Source: CAZRNB01 sp964601355 (GTDB lineage Bacteria > Planctomycetota > Phycisphaerae > Sedimentisphaerales > Anaerobacaceae). From it: a DNA stretch of 11,806 bases. The stretch covers positions 1 through 11,806 of the forward strand of contig CAZRNB010000095.1 in assembly GCA_964601355.1 (NCBI GenBank), given 5' to 3'. The position numbers were made by a program, and so were the translations under genes. The notes under the pieces were generated by a model. The model made no database searches, was not told where the DNA came from, and saw only the letters and a program-made list of their open reading frames with translations. Positions within the stretch are counted from its first letter, which is position 1. Each line of letters begins with the position of its first letter. This document shows positions 1-6,512 of the stretch, piece by piece.

Positions 1-76
1 CCGAAAGAAAACAAAATAATGCTGGTTAAATCAATTACTCGGACAAACTCCTAGGATACCCTGATACTGAAGTCAT

Positions 77-1474
77 GTGGGCATATACCATGAAGCGTCA
101 AACATGGTGATAGAGGCATTGCCAGCTCCGACATGGGTAGTATCGTTTGATCCTCTCTCAGATTGGTTCTATGAAAGGACAACTTGTGCTGAGGTCCTTA
201 GGGTTAAGACCGACCAAGCTACGAGAGACGCTGCAGTCAGCTTCGCAGCGGATAGAGTCGGTCTTGCATACGACCTCTATAGTATTATAACAAACCAGAA
301 ACAGAATGGTGAAAAAGTGTCACTACTTGGTCTTGATCAGATGTGGTACTGTAGCGAACTGGTATGGGCGGCCTACCTGAAAGCGAGCAAAGGGCAGATA
401 GATATTGATCCGGATGGCGACTTGGTCTCACCAGACGAAATCAACAATTCGCAGTATGTGGAGCTTCGTGGCTACCATATGGAAAACATACCCGGGGATG
501 CGGGGGTTCCCGCCTTTTGGGGACGCACACGATCACCAGTGCACCTGAGCATTACCGATCCGACCGGGCACATTCTTAGTAGTCAGCAAAATGAAATACC
601 AGGTGCCCTATATCAACAAGTTGACCTGGATGGAAATGGTGATTCAGACGACTTCTTTGCCATTCTAGACCCGAAACCAGGTGATTATTTAATACAGGTG
701 ATCCCCGAACCTGGAGCTTTGCCCCAAGACACTTACTCCCTCGAATTGGGAGGTGGTAAAAAAGTTATTGTGTTGGCCGACAATGTATCAATCAGTGCGA
801 TTCCAGATAAGCCCTATTTAATTCAATCGACCGAGGAAGGAATAAATGCCGCTCCGATAGCTAATGCTGGCAATGACCAGACTGTCTATGCCTGGATTGA
901 TGGACTTGCACAAGTAACCTTGGATGGCACTGGCTCAACCGATCCTGATGGTGATGAACTTACTTACACTTGGATTATGGATGGGAAAAAAATCGCGATT
1001 AGTGCTAAAGCGACATTTGAACTTTCGGTTGGAGAGCATATCATCGAGTTAATTGTAAATGATGGATTGATAAACTCTGAGCCGGACAAAGTTGTTATAA
1101 ATGTCGTTAAACCAATTGAGGCCAATTTATTGATATTACCGCCTGTAATCATTCGACATAGCAAAATGGGACAGATATGGGCACAGATTGTATTACCTGA
1201 AGGCATTAAAAAGGAGCAAATCGATACCGATCAGACGCTTCTGCTTTATCCAGGCGGTATTGAAGCTACGTATCAATGTTTTTTCGAATACCACAGATTC
1301 CGAATTAAATATATAAGCATTTTAGCTTCCTTTAGTATTGCTAATTTTTTGGACGCTGTGCCTGACAATGGGAACGTGGAGATAGATGTTGTCGGACAAC
1401 TTAAGACCGGACAATACTTCTATGGCACAACTTCCATAAGGATAATTGGATGGTCCTGGCCTTGGAAGAAATGA
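77..1474 (+). CDS. N-terminally truncated C92/YiiX-like peptidase with PKD domain (possible pseudogene)
   Basis: The only available start is a GTG with no Shine-Dalgarno, giving 465 aa. Residues 1-130 resemble the C-terminal half of permuted papain-like (YiiX/C92) cysteine peptidases: VIEA near residue 11, a VLR stretch near 40, and YCSELVWAAY with presumed nucleophile Cys92. The family's His normally sits in an HVGIY motif. Here its codon (CAT, 74-76) lies just before the GTG, and in-frame stops at 62-64 and 68-70 cut off the rest of the N-terminal lobe, including any signal peptide. Residues about 153-225 look like a beta-rich pre-peptidase-type domain, and 258-343 is PKD-like (APIANAGNDQ, DGTGSTDPDGDELTYTW). 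Residues 350-457 form a C-terminal domain with LPEGI, YPGGIEA and QLKTGQYFYG motifs of a kind I associate with planctomycete exported proteins. The body is an intact frame, so a recent frameshift or an assembly error is as likely as an old pseudogene. Domain calls are by eye. Confidence 0.7.
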   Translation: MGIYHEASNMVIEALPAPTWVVSFDPLSDWFYERTTCAEVLRVKTDQATRDAAVSFAADRVGLAYDLYSIITNQKQNGEKVSLLGLDQMWYCSELVWAAYLKASKGQIDIDPDGDLVSPDEINNSQYVELRGYHMENIPGDAGVPAFWGRTRSPVHLSITDPTGHILSSQQNEIPGALYQQVDLDGNGDSDDFFAILDPKPGDYLIQVIPEPGALPQDTYSLELGGGKKVIVLADNVSISAIPDKPYLIQSTEEGINAAPIANAGNDQTVYAWIDGLAQVTLDGTGSTDPDGDELTYTWIMDGKKIAISAKATFELSVGEHIIELIVNDGLINSEPDKVVINVVKPIEANLLILPPVIIRHSKMGQIWAQIVLPEGIKKEQIDTDQTLLLYPGGIEATYQCFFEYHRFRIKYISILASFSIANFLDAVPDNGNVEIDVVGQLKTGQYFYGTTSIRIIGWSWPWKK

Positions 1475-1484
1475 GCCAGCATGC

Positions 1485-1530
1485 TTTTTTTAGCAAAATA
1501 GTTCGCGGCGTGATTTTGCCTAAGAAAAAA
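1485..1530. repeat. AT-rich inverted repeat in the convergent gap
   Basis: About 10 nt after the stop of the peptidase-like ORF, the left arm TTTTTTTAGCAAAAT (1485-1499) is largely complementary to the right arm at 1513-1530 (ATTTTG followed by CCTAAGAAAAAA), with a 13-nt loop and one extra base. It lies between two converging genes, so it could end transcription on one or both strands. The stem is AT-rich and has no classic GC hairpin followed by a T-tract, so the terminator role is a weak inference. Confidence 0.3.
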
Positions 1531-1637
1531 CCAGTATGGAAAATATGGGAATGGTTTCCACCTTTTTGGAGATAATAATAGTTTCAAGAATTGCAACTTA
1601 ATGCAATGATGGGATCACCGCCTACGTGGGAATAAAA

Positions 1638-1672
1638 GGCGAGCATCGAGGATTAAGGATCGAGGCGTCAGG
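1638..1672. repeat. Heptamer-phased degenerate repeat at the 3' end of argF
   Basis: Reading in sevens from 1638 gives consecutive units of which four end in AGG, with ATCGAGG occurring twice (1645-1651 and 1659-1665) around ATTAAGG and followed by CGTCAGG. The argF stop codon (complement of 1668-1670) falls inside the last unit. It resembles the phased repeats in the argF-argD and argD-argB gaps in period but not in unit sequence. Confidence 0.5.
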
Positions 1673-2579
1673 CCAGAAGTTTCTTTAATAAGGCTCGCTG
1701 GAAATGAAGGCGGTTCTCGGCCTGGTCAAACATAATCGAATCGGCAGACTCAGCTACTTCATCAGTAATCTCATAGCCACGATAAGCCGGCAAACAATGC
1801 ATAATTTTTACGCCCGCCGGCGCCAACTTAACCAGTTCAGAATTGACCTGAAAGCCTGCAAAAGCCGCGATACGCTTCTGCTTTTCACTCTCCTGGCCCA
1901 TACTAATCCACGTATCCGTGTAAATCACATCGGCACCAGCGACAGCTTCGCGTGGATCATCAGTTTGCTTCACGCTATAGATTGTTTCTTGATTAGCCGT
2001 TTGAATCGTCTCGGCATCAAGCTCAAAGCCCTCCGGCGAGGCGATAACCATTTTCATGCCCAGCTTGCTACATGCAAAGGCAAGCGAACGAGCCACATTA
2101 TTGCCGTCACCGATAAATGCAATCTTAATGCCATCCATACGGCCAAAATGCTCGTTAATCGTAAGCACATCGGCCATCGCCTGGCAGGGATGTGACCAGT
2201 CCGTAAGGGCGTTTATCACCGGCACCGTTGCAAAAGCCACCAGCTCAGTGACGGCGCTGTGCTCGAAGGTTCGGGCCATTATACCGTTCACATATCGGCT
2301 CAGCACCCGTGCGATGTCCTTAATGACCTCACGTTTGCCGATGCCGCCGATGTCTTCAGGCTTGACATAGACTGCGTTGCCGCCGAGGTCCGTCATCGCC
2401 ACCTCGAAGCTGATTCTGGTCCGCAGGCTCGGCTTTTCAAAGAGCATGGCGAGCGTCTTGCCGGAGAGGCACAAGTCACGACCGCCGGCCTTGTACAGCC
2501 TCTTCAGTGCGATACTTAGCTGCAGCAGCTTTTTGAGCTGCTCGGTAGAAAAATCATTTATACTAAGAAAATCTTTCAT
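1668..2579 (-). CDS. argF: Ornithine carbamoyltransferase
   Basis: Cytoplasmic enzyme joining carbamoyl phosphate and ornithine to make citrulline in arginine synthesis. From the ATG at 2579 it is 303 aa, the usual family length. Visible motifs: carbamoyl-phosphate loop SLRTR (51-55), HPCQ (130-133), DGNN (158-161), ornithine loop D222 with SMG (226-228), HCLP (261-264) and the C-terminal ENRLHFQ segment. The SMG loop favours ornithine over acetylornithine as substrate. An in-frame ATG at 2603 would add eight residues (MNNELLTQ), but these are encoded by the intergenic heptamer repeat and are not family-like, so I chose 2579; neither start has a clear Shine-Dalgarno. It is the last gene of argB-argD-argF, 78 nt after argD, and its TGA stop lies in another phased repeat. 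Identity is secure; the start is less so. Confidence 0.95.
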   Translation of the reverse strand: MKDFLSINDFSTEQLKKLLQLSIALKRLYKAGGRDLCLSGKTLAMLFEKPSLRTRISFEVAMTDLGGNAVYVKPEDIGGIGKREVIKDIARVLSRYVNGIMARTFEHSAVTELVAFATVPVINALTDWSHPCQAMADVLTINEHFGRMDGIKIAFIGDGNNVARSLAFACSKLGMKMVIASPEGFELDAETIQTANQETIYSVKQTDDPREAVAGADVIYTDTWISMGQESEKQKRIAAFAGFQVNSELVKLAPAGVKIMHCLPAYRGYEITDEVAESADSIMFDQAENRLHFQRALLKKLLA

Positions 2580-2583
2580 TTGA

Positions 2584-2660
2584 GTTAATAGTTCATTGTT
2601 CATTGTTCGTTGTTCGTAGATGTAGATTATGAATTCTATGAACTACGAACTCTGAACTCA
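2584..2660. repeat. Eleven-unit heptamer array with inverted symmetry, argD-argF gap
   Basis: The sequence divides without slippage into eleven 7-nt units. The first five fit GTTMRTW (including GTTCATT twice), the middle three are divergent, and the last three fit GAACTMH. The right half is therefore the reverse complement of the left in style. GTTCGTAG (2612-2619) and CTACGAAC (2643-2650) are a perfect 8-bp inverted repeat. The array fills practically the whole gap between the argD stop, which lies in the last unit, and the argF ATG. The transcript could fold into a long imperfect hairpin. Confidence 0.75.
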
Positions 2661-3842
2661 TTTCGAGTTTTCCGTTAAAACGGCATCGAAGATTTCGACG
2701 GCCTGGTCAATCTGCTCCTTGGTGACAATCATCGGCAGCATAAACCGCAAAACCGTATTATGTGTACAATTTATCCGCAAGCCCTTCTCTAAACACTTTT
2801 CGACGATCTCCTTGCCGGGGCCGGTCAATTGAACGCCTATCATCGTGCCGATGCCGCGAACACTATCTATAATAAAGTGCTTCCGCTTCAGCTCGGCGAG
2901 CTTTTCTTTGGCGTATTGGCCGAGGCGGACAGCATTTTCCATCAAATTTTCCTCTTCTATTGTCTCTATAACGGCAATTGCCGCTGCGCAGGCAAGGGCG
3001 CTGCCGCCAAAGGTCGTGGCATGTTTGCCCGGGGTAAGTACCGCGGCGATTTCCTCTTTAGCCATCATTGCACCAATCGCCACGCCCCCGCCGAGGGCCT
3101 TAGCCATCGTTATTATGTCCGGCTCGATATCGTAATGCTGGTATCCGAACCATTTGCCGGTCCTGCCGATGCCGGTTGTCACCTCATCTACTATCATAAG
3201 CGCACCCTTCTGGTCGCAGAGCCGGCGTATCGCCTGCAGATATTCCTTAGTAGCGATATTGATTCCTCCTTCGCCCTGGATCGGCTCGATTAAAACCGCC
3301 GCCACCTCGTTGCTAAAGGCCGACTCCAGTGCGGTGACATCATTGAAGGGGACATAGATAAAGCCCGGCAGCAGCGGCAAAAAGCCCTCGTGATACTTCG
3401 GCTGGGCTGTCGCTGTAAGCGTGGCAAAGGTTCGCCCGTGGAAGCCGCCTTCGGCAGTGATAAATTTATATTTCTCCTTCGGCGTATATAGACGCGCCAG
3501 CTTCATCGCCGCTTCGTTAGCTTCTGCGCCGCTGTTGCAGAAGAAGCACTTGCCGCCGAACGCACGCTCGCTCAGGAGCTTTGCCAATTTGCCCTGCGGC
3601 TCGGAATAAAATGTATTGTCAACGTGAATCAATTCGCCGGCCTGCTTACGGATAGCCTCAACAACCTTAGGGTGACAGTGCCCAAGTGCGCTTACTGCCC
3701 AGCCAGGAAACATATCGAGTATCTTATTGCCGTCGGCGTCATACATGTAACAGCCCTGTCCCTTGACGATGGCGCACGGCAGACGGGCGTAATTTGCGAT
3801 AACGTATTTATCAAACAATTCAATTATCTTCTGTGTCGTCAT
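2658..3842 (-). CDS. argD: Acetylornithine aminotransferase (class III, PLP)
   Basis: PLP-dependent enzyme interconverting N-acetylglutamate semialdehyde and N-acetylornithine, using glutamate as amino donor; cytoplasmic. The 394 aa match the family. Motifs in order: PGWAVSALGHCHPKV (46-60), PLP phosphate loop NSGAEANE (103-110), GGFHGRT (132-138), EPIQGEGG (186-193), VDEVTTGIGRTG (218-229) with cofactor-binding Asp219, the Schiff-base Lys248 in MAKALGGG, TTFGGSALA (277-285) and GIGTMIGVQL (330-339). The ATG start is preceded by a weak purine run. It sits 43 nt after argB, a gap largely made of a heptamer repeat, and its TGA lies in the heptamer array before argF. Related class III aminotransferases (succinylornithine or other omega-amino acids) cannot be excluded by motif alone, but the neighbours argB and argF make the arginine role very likely. 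Confidence 0.95.
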   Translation of the reverse strand: MTTQKIIELFDKYVIANYARLPCAIVKGQGCYMYDADGNKILDMFPGWAVSALGHCHPKVVEAIRKQAGELIHVDNTFYSEPQGKLAKLLSERAFGGKCFFCNSGAEANEAAMKLARLYTPKEKYKFITAEGGFHGRTFATLTATAQPKYHEGFLPLLPGFIYVPFNDVTALESAFSNEVAAVLIEPIQGEGGINIATKEYLQAIRRLCDQKGALMIVDEVTTGIGRTGKWFGYQHYDIEPDIITMAKALGGGVAIGAMMAKEEIAAVLTPGKHATTFGGSALACAAAIAVIETIEEENLMENAVRLGQYAKEKLAELKRKHFIIDSVRGIGTMIGVQLTGPGKEIVEKCLEKGLRINCTHNTVLRFMLPMIVTKEQIDQAVEIFDAVLTENSK

Positions 3843-3851
3843 TTTTCTTAT

Positions 3852-3872
3852 CTCGTAACTGGTAACTGGTTT
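3852..3872. repeat. Three-unit heptamer repeat, argB-argD gap
   Basis: Three consecutive sevens on the + strand, CTCGTAA, CTGGTAA and CTGGTTT, lie in the 43-nt spacer between the argB stop and the argD start. In the transcript they sit just upstream of the argD start. The array is short but has the same 7-nt period as the arrays on both sides of argF. Confidence 0.5.
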
Positions 3873-3885
3873 TCCCGAAGACTCG

Positions 3886-4770
3886 TTATGATCTGTTTTT
3901 TATGATTTCTGTGCCGACGCCTTTTGCGGTATAAATTTCCAAAAGCAGCGAGTGCTCGATCCGACCGTCGATAATATGCGCCTTTTTGACGCCGCCATCC
4001 AGCGCGGTCAGGCAGGCCTCGACTTTAGGCAGCATCGCATTAGTAATAACGCCGGTTTCAATCATATCTTTAATCTGCTGCTCGTCCAGGCTGGAGACCC
4101 AGCTTTCCGGGTCTTCGACGTTTGTTCGTATGCCGTGCGTATCGCTGACCATAACCAGCTTTTCAGCAGCGACACCCGCTGCGATTTTTCCTGCGGCGCT
4201 GTCGGCGTTGACATTGAGCTTGCCGCCGGCTTTATCTATCGCCACTGAAGCGACAACCGGTATGGTACCTGAGCCGCAGAGCGTTTTCAGCAGGTCAGCG
4301 TTAACGTTGGTAATCTTCCCAACCAATCCGAGGTCGAGCTTTCGCCCATCTTCGCTGACCAGGCGCAGCGGCTCGGCAAACAATACACAACTGCTCAGCG
4401 AATGCAGCCCCATGGGCTTACAGCCAAGCTCATTGAGTATCCGGCAGATGGGAGTATTGACCTTGTGCACTAACGTATGCTCTGCAATGTTCATAGTTCG
4501 CTCATCGGTATATCGGCGTCCCTGCACCCAAACAGGCTCAAGGCCGGCTTCGTTCATCGCGTTGGTAATAGCCTTTCCGCCTCCGTGAATGATGATTAGC
4601 TGCATCCCCACGGTGGTCATAAAGGCGATGTCGGTTAATAACTTCTTTTGCAGGCAAATATCTTCGAGCACACTTCCACCGAGCTTTACCACCATAATGC
4701 GTCCGCGAAAGCTGCGAATATATTCCATCGCTTCGATTAGCGCCCCGGCTTTTGCTATTGCTTCTTGCAC
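3886..4770 (-). CDS. argB: Acetylglutamate kinase, probably arginine-inhibited type
   Basis: Cytoplasmic kinase phosphorylating N-acetylglutamate with ATP, the second step of arginine synthesis. It is 294 aa. Seen: phosphate-binding VVKLGGS with Lys29, HGGG (62-65), substrate Arg86 in QGRRYTDE, NVNAD (186-190), Asp210, and Lys249 in MLPKVEAC. An N-terminal helix (about 1-20) ahead of FRGRIMVVK and the C-terminal HSLLLEIYTAKGVGTEI segment are features of hexameric, arginine-feedback-inhibited kinases, so end-product control is a reasonable inference. The start is GTG at 4770: AAGGA stands 9 nt upstream and no better ATG exists. It is the first gene of argB-argD-argF; argC and argJ are not in this window. 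A 99-aa overlapping frame reaching 4837 is a shadow. Confidence 0.95.
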   Translation of the reverse strand: MQEAIAKAGALIEAMEYIRSFRGRIMVVKLGGSVLEDICLQKKLLTDIAFMTTVGMQLIIIHGGGKAITNAMNEAGLEPVWVQGRRYTDERTMNIAEHTLVHKVNTPICRILNELGCKPMGLHSLSSCVLFAEPLRLVSEDGRKLDLGLVGKITNVNADLLKTLCGSGTIPVVASVAIDKAGGKLNVNADSAAGKIAAGVAAEKLVMVSDTHGIRTNVEDPESWVSSLDEQQIKDMIETGVITNAMLPKVEACLTALDGGVKKAHIIDGRIEHSLLLEIYTAKGVGTEIIKNRS

Positions 4771-4808
4771 TATAACAATTCCTTAAAATCGAATTTAAAG
4801 AAAATAAA

Positions 4809-4837
4809 ATTTTATTGATTATTAAGCCTTTCGTCAA
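4809..4837 (-). promoter_or_regulatory. Sigma70-type promoter of the argBDF operon
   Basis: On the minus strand TTGACG (complement of 4832-4837) is followed after exactly 17 nt by TAAAAT (complement of 4809-4814). Start of transcription is predicted near 4802, leaving a leader of about 32 nt before the GTG of argB, with AAGGA in place. I could not recognise a convincing arginine-repressor operator nearby. Confidence 0.65.
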
Positions 4838-4995
4838 GATATATTTAGGAGAAACCAGCCCTCGAGCTCAACAAAAATTCGTCGCCAATTATTCCCATAA
4901 AAGCCGTTTGGTCCTAAAATAACTAATTCTTTAACTCACGAAACGAAGTAATGTTAAGAATCATAACTGCAATCCACGATTCTTACTCATCACTC

Positions 4996-5024
4996 TTGAC
5001 TTAGGCAAGCGGATATGCTATTCT
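4996..5024 (+). promoter_or_regulatory. Sigma70-type promoter for the lipoprotein gene
   Basis: TTGACT (4996-5001), a 17-nt spacer and TATTCT (5019-5024), immediately followed by a further TATAAT. Transcription would start near 5031 and give an untranslated leader of about 218 nt before the ATG at 5249, long for a small lipoprotein. Confidence 0.6.
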
Positions 5025-5055
5025 ATAATTACACCACGGAGGGTAAAGCCACGGT

Positions 5056-5077
5056 GCTGGTTTATTTAAATTCCAGC
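5056..5077 (+). other. Small hairpin in the lipoprotein leader
   Basis: GCTGG (5056-5060) pairs with CCAGC (5073-5077) around a 12-nt AT-rich loop that may pair further. A pyrimidine-rich run (TCTTTCTT) follows the stem. It could be a weak attenuator or a leader fold; no ligand-binding core is recognisable. Confidence 0.3.
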
Positions 5078-5120
5078 TCTTTCTTAGCAATAAACTGCCA
5101 CGGATGGATTTCGAGCTATA

Positions 5121-5146
5121 ATTATTTGTACCGCTATTATTTGTAC
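5121..5146 (+). repeat. Direct repeat of ATTATTTGTAC, 15-nt period
   Basis: ATTATTTGTAC occurs at 5121-5131 and again at 5136-5146, flanked by GCTAT-like sequence in both cases. The period of 15 nt is not helical. It overlaps the -35 box of the second candidate promoter and could be a regulator site or a local duplication. Confidence 0.5.
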
Positions 5147-5169
5147 GGGCAGAGGTAACGTCATATACG
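5141..5169 (+). promoter_or_regulatory. Second candidate promoter for the lipoprotein gene
   Basis: TTGTAC (5141-5146), a 17-nt spacer and TATACG (5164-5169). It is weaker than the site at 4996-5024 but closer to the gene, and would give a leader of about 75 nt. Confidence 0.3.
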
Positions 5170-5248
5170 CTTATCAGATAAAGCAGTAATTGTCAGAGCT
5201 TAAAAACGATTAAACCTGTATGTGTTGATAACAGAAAGGTATTGAAAA

Positions 5249-5620
5249 ATGGAAAATAAATTGAATACAAAAAGGCCTAATATATTGAAAGTCTCAGCCT
5301 GGCTTTTCGTTGCAACCAGCTTAGTTTTCGCCGGTTGCAGTCAGCAAATCTCAGATGTCAGGGACAGCCAGATCAAGCTTCAAAACATTATGCAGGCTCA
5401 CGCTCAGCAAATAACAGCCAATGCGGCAGATGTACATGCTGTCACCACAACTGTAAATAGTATTGAGCAGAAACAAAACACGATGCAGCAACAGATTACA
5501 GCTTTGCAAAGCGACAATCAGCTTATGCGCGAGCAGATGATAACCGTACTAAAACAGTTTAAAGATCAACTCTCTCAGATGAGCGCACAAATCGGCTCGC
5601 CAGGATTAACAAAAAAATAA
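5249..5620 (+). CDS. Small coiled-coil lipoprotein, function unknown
   Basis: 123 aa. The N-terminus has a basic stretch (KLNTKRPNILK), a hydrophobic core and the lipobox-like FAGC with Cys30 as the lipidated residue; Phe at -3 is slightly off consensus. The rest is Gln- and Ser-rich with heptad-spaced hydrophobics across about 33-115 (QIKLQNIMQ, VNSIEQKQ, ITALQSDNQLMREQM, FKDQLSQM), predicting one long coiled coil. It contains no catalytic motif. The layout recalls Lpp-like or tether lipoproteins, so an envelope-spacer or adaptor role is possible but not shown. AAAGG stands 9 nt before the ATG. It is transcribed alone, divergent from argB and convergent with the DUF4097 gene. It begins a long way from its best promoter. 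I do not recognise a named family. Confidence 0.8.
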   Translation: MENKLNTKRPNILKVSAWLFVATSLVFAGCSQQISDVRDSQIKLQNIMQAHAQQITANAADVHAVTTTVNSIEQKQNTMQQQITALQSDNQLMREQMITVLKQFKDQLSQMSAQIGSPGLTKK

Positions 5621-5634
5621 AACTTCTTTCGCAG

Positions 5635-5657
5635 GAATCGGCAAAAAAGCCAAATTC
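5635..5657. repeat. Imperfect hairpin in the convergent gap after the lipoprotein gene
   Basis: GAATCGGC (5635-5642) and GCCAAATTC (5649-5657) form two short helices, GAAT/ATTC and GGC/GCC, around six A residues. It lies 15 nt after the lipoprotein stop. Without a T-tract it is at best a weak terminator. The rest of the 103-nt gap shows nothing clear. Confidence 0.25.
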
Positions 5658-5723
5658 AATCATTCATTAACCTGTAAAATTTATTGCGGGGCAGACCTCA
5701 CCTCACCATATTTTCAGAGCCGG

Positions 5724-6512
5724 CTATTTTATCTCTATTGTGCCTACATTTGTTCTGAGGCTGATTTTTCCCTGACCTGAGCCTATCGTCCCTTTTATTG
5801 ATTTACCGACCTTGCCAACCACAGATACCGGCTTATCGGTTCTTAAGGTTCCTACGTTCGTCGAGACATCCAACTCAGCCGATAACTGAGGCGGGCCGAC
5901 GAATTCGATGCTGCCGACGTTGGTCGCAATATCGGCACGACAGACGGAGCCTGCGGCATCCGAGTATCTGACCTTTATGGAACCTACATTCGCCTCGAGC
6001 TGGAGGTCCGTAACGACCTGGCTGCAAATAATAGAGCCGACATTCGCCGATGCCTTTATTCGTCCCTCAATTCCAGAGGCTTTTATCGTTCCTACGTGGG
6101 TTGAACAATTCAATCCAAGCCGTTTTGGAGCTATAATTTTAAAATCAACGACAAGCGAGCGCCTCTTTAGAGCAGCGGGTCTGGCGGCCCTGATATTTAC
6201 CTTGTCGCCGGAGGCTTCAAATTCTATCCTGACCTCATTAGCAAGCTGACGAGCTTTTTCAATCGTGCGAGCCTTTACAGTAATTGCAGCAGTGATATTG
6301 CAATCGGCCACATCCGCGCCTTCAACGGTGATGGAGCCAACGTCTGTTTCGACATTCAATGTGTTTGCATCCGCGACCGGCAAAGAAATATGCTCCGTCT
6401 TTTCGCATTCGTAATTGAATATGTCAGCTATGTCGATGCAGCAGCTTGGCAAAAAGATCAGCGAGCACAAAGAGAAAACCAAACCGCAATTTTTAACAAT
6501 TTGTTTTGTCAT
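5724..6512 (-). CDS. DUF4097-type beta-repeat lipoprotein
   Basis: 262 aa. A basic start, hydrophobic segment and LPSC lipobox put the lipidated Cys at 24, so it is an envelope lipoprotein. The mature part is a beta-rich repeat of the DUF4097 kind. A motif N-V-G-[ST]-[IL], with D or H replacing N in the first two copies, recurs at residues 57-61, 139-143, 157-161, 175-179, 198-202, 219-223 and 255-259, consistent with a right-handed parallel beta-helix or stacked turns. There are no enzymatic residues; such domains are of unknown, probably binding or structural, function. The ATG shares an ATGA overlap with the stop of the upstream PIN-TRAM gene, and GAGGT (complement of 6518-6522) gives a strong ribosome site, so the two are translationally coupled. 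It converges with the coiled-coil lipoprotein gene. Confidence 0.85.
   Translation of the reverse strand: MTKQIVKNCGLVFSLCSLIFLPSCCIDIADIFNYECEKTEHISLPVADANTLNVETDVGSITVEGADVADCNITAAITVKARTIEKARQLANEVRIEFEASGDKVNIRAARPAALKRRSLVVDFKIIAPKRLGLNCSTHVGTIKASGIEGRIKASANVGSIICSQVVTDLQLEANVGSIKVRYSDAAGSVCRADIATNVGSIEFVGPPQLSAELDVSTNVGTLRTDKPVSVVGKVGKSIKGTIGSGQGKISLRTNVGTIEIK

Larger units (their letters stand above)
4771..5248. other. Divergent intergenic region between argB and the lipoprotein gene
   Basis: This 478-nt stretch holds the argB promoter (minus strand), two candidate + strand promoters, a small hairpin and a 15-nt-period direct repeat. CCACGG occurs three times in the + strand leader, at 5034, 5049 and 5098. 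No credible ORF, tRNA or recognised riboswitch was found. The part between 4840 and 4990 shows nothing I can name. Confidence 0.6.

Noticed and set aside
2591..2660. Insertion-sequence remnant or attachment site in the argD-argF gap
   Set aside because: No transposase fragment, target duplication or integrase gene; the sequence is fully explained by phased heptamers.
4538..4837. 99-aa minus-strand ORF overlapping the argB start
   Set aside because: It is a shifted-frame shadow of argB with no ribosome site or family-like sequence, and its start lies in the argB promoter.
5002..5105. Possible c-di-GMP-I (GEMM) riboswitch in the lipoprotein leader
   Set aside because: AAAGCCACGG at 5045-5054 resembles part of the GEMM core, but the GCAAACC strand and the flanking helices are not present in the right order.
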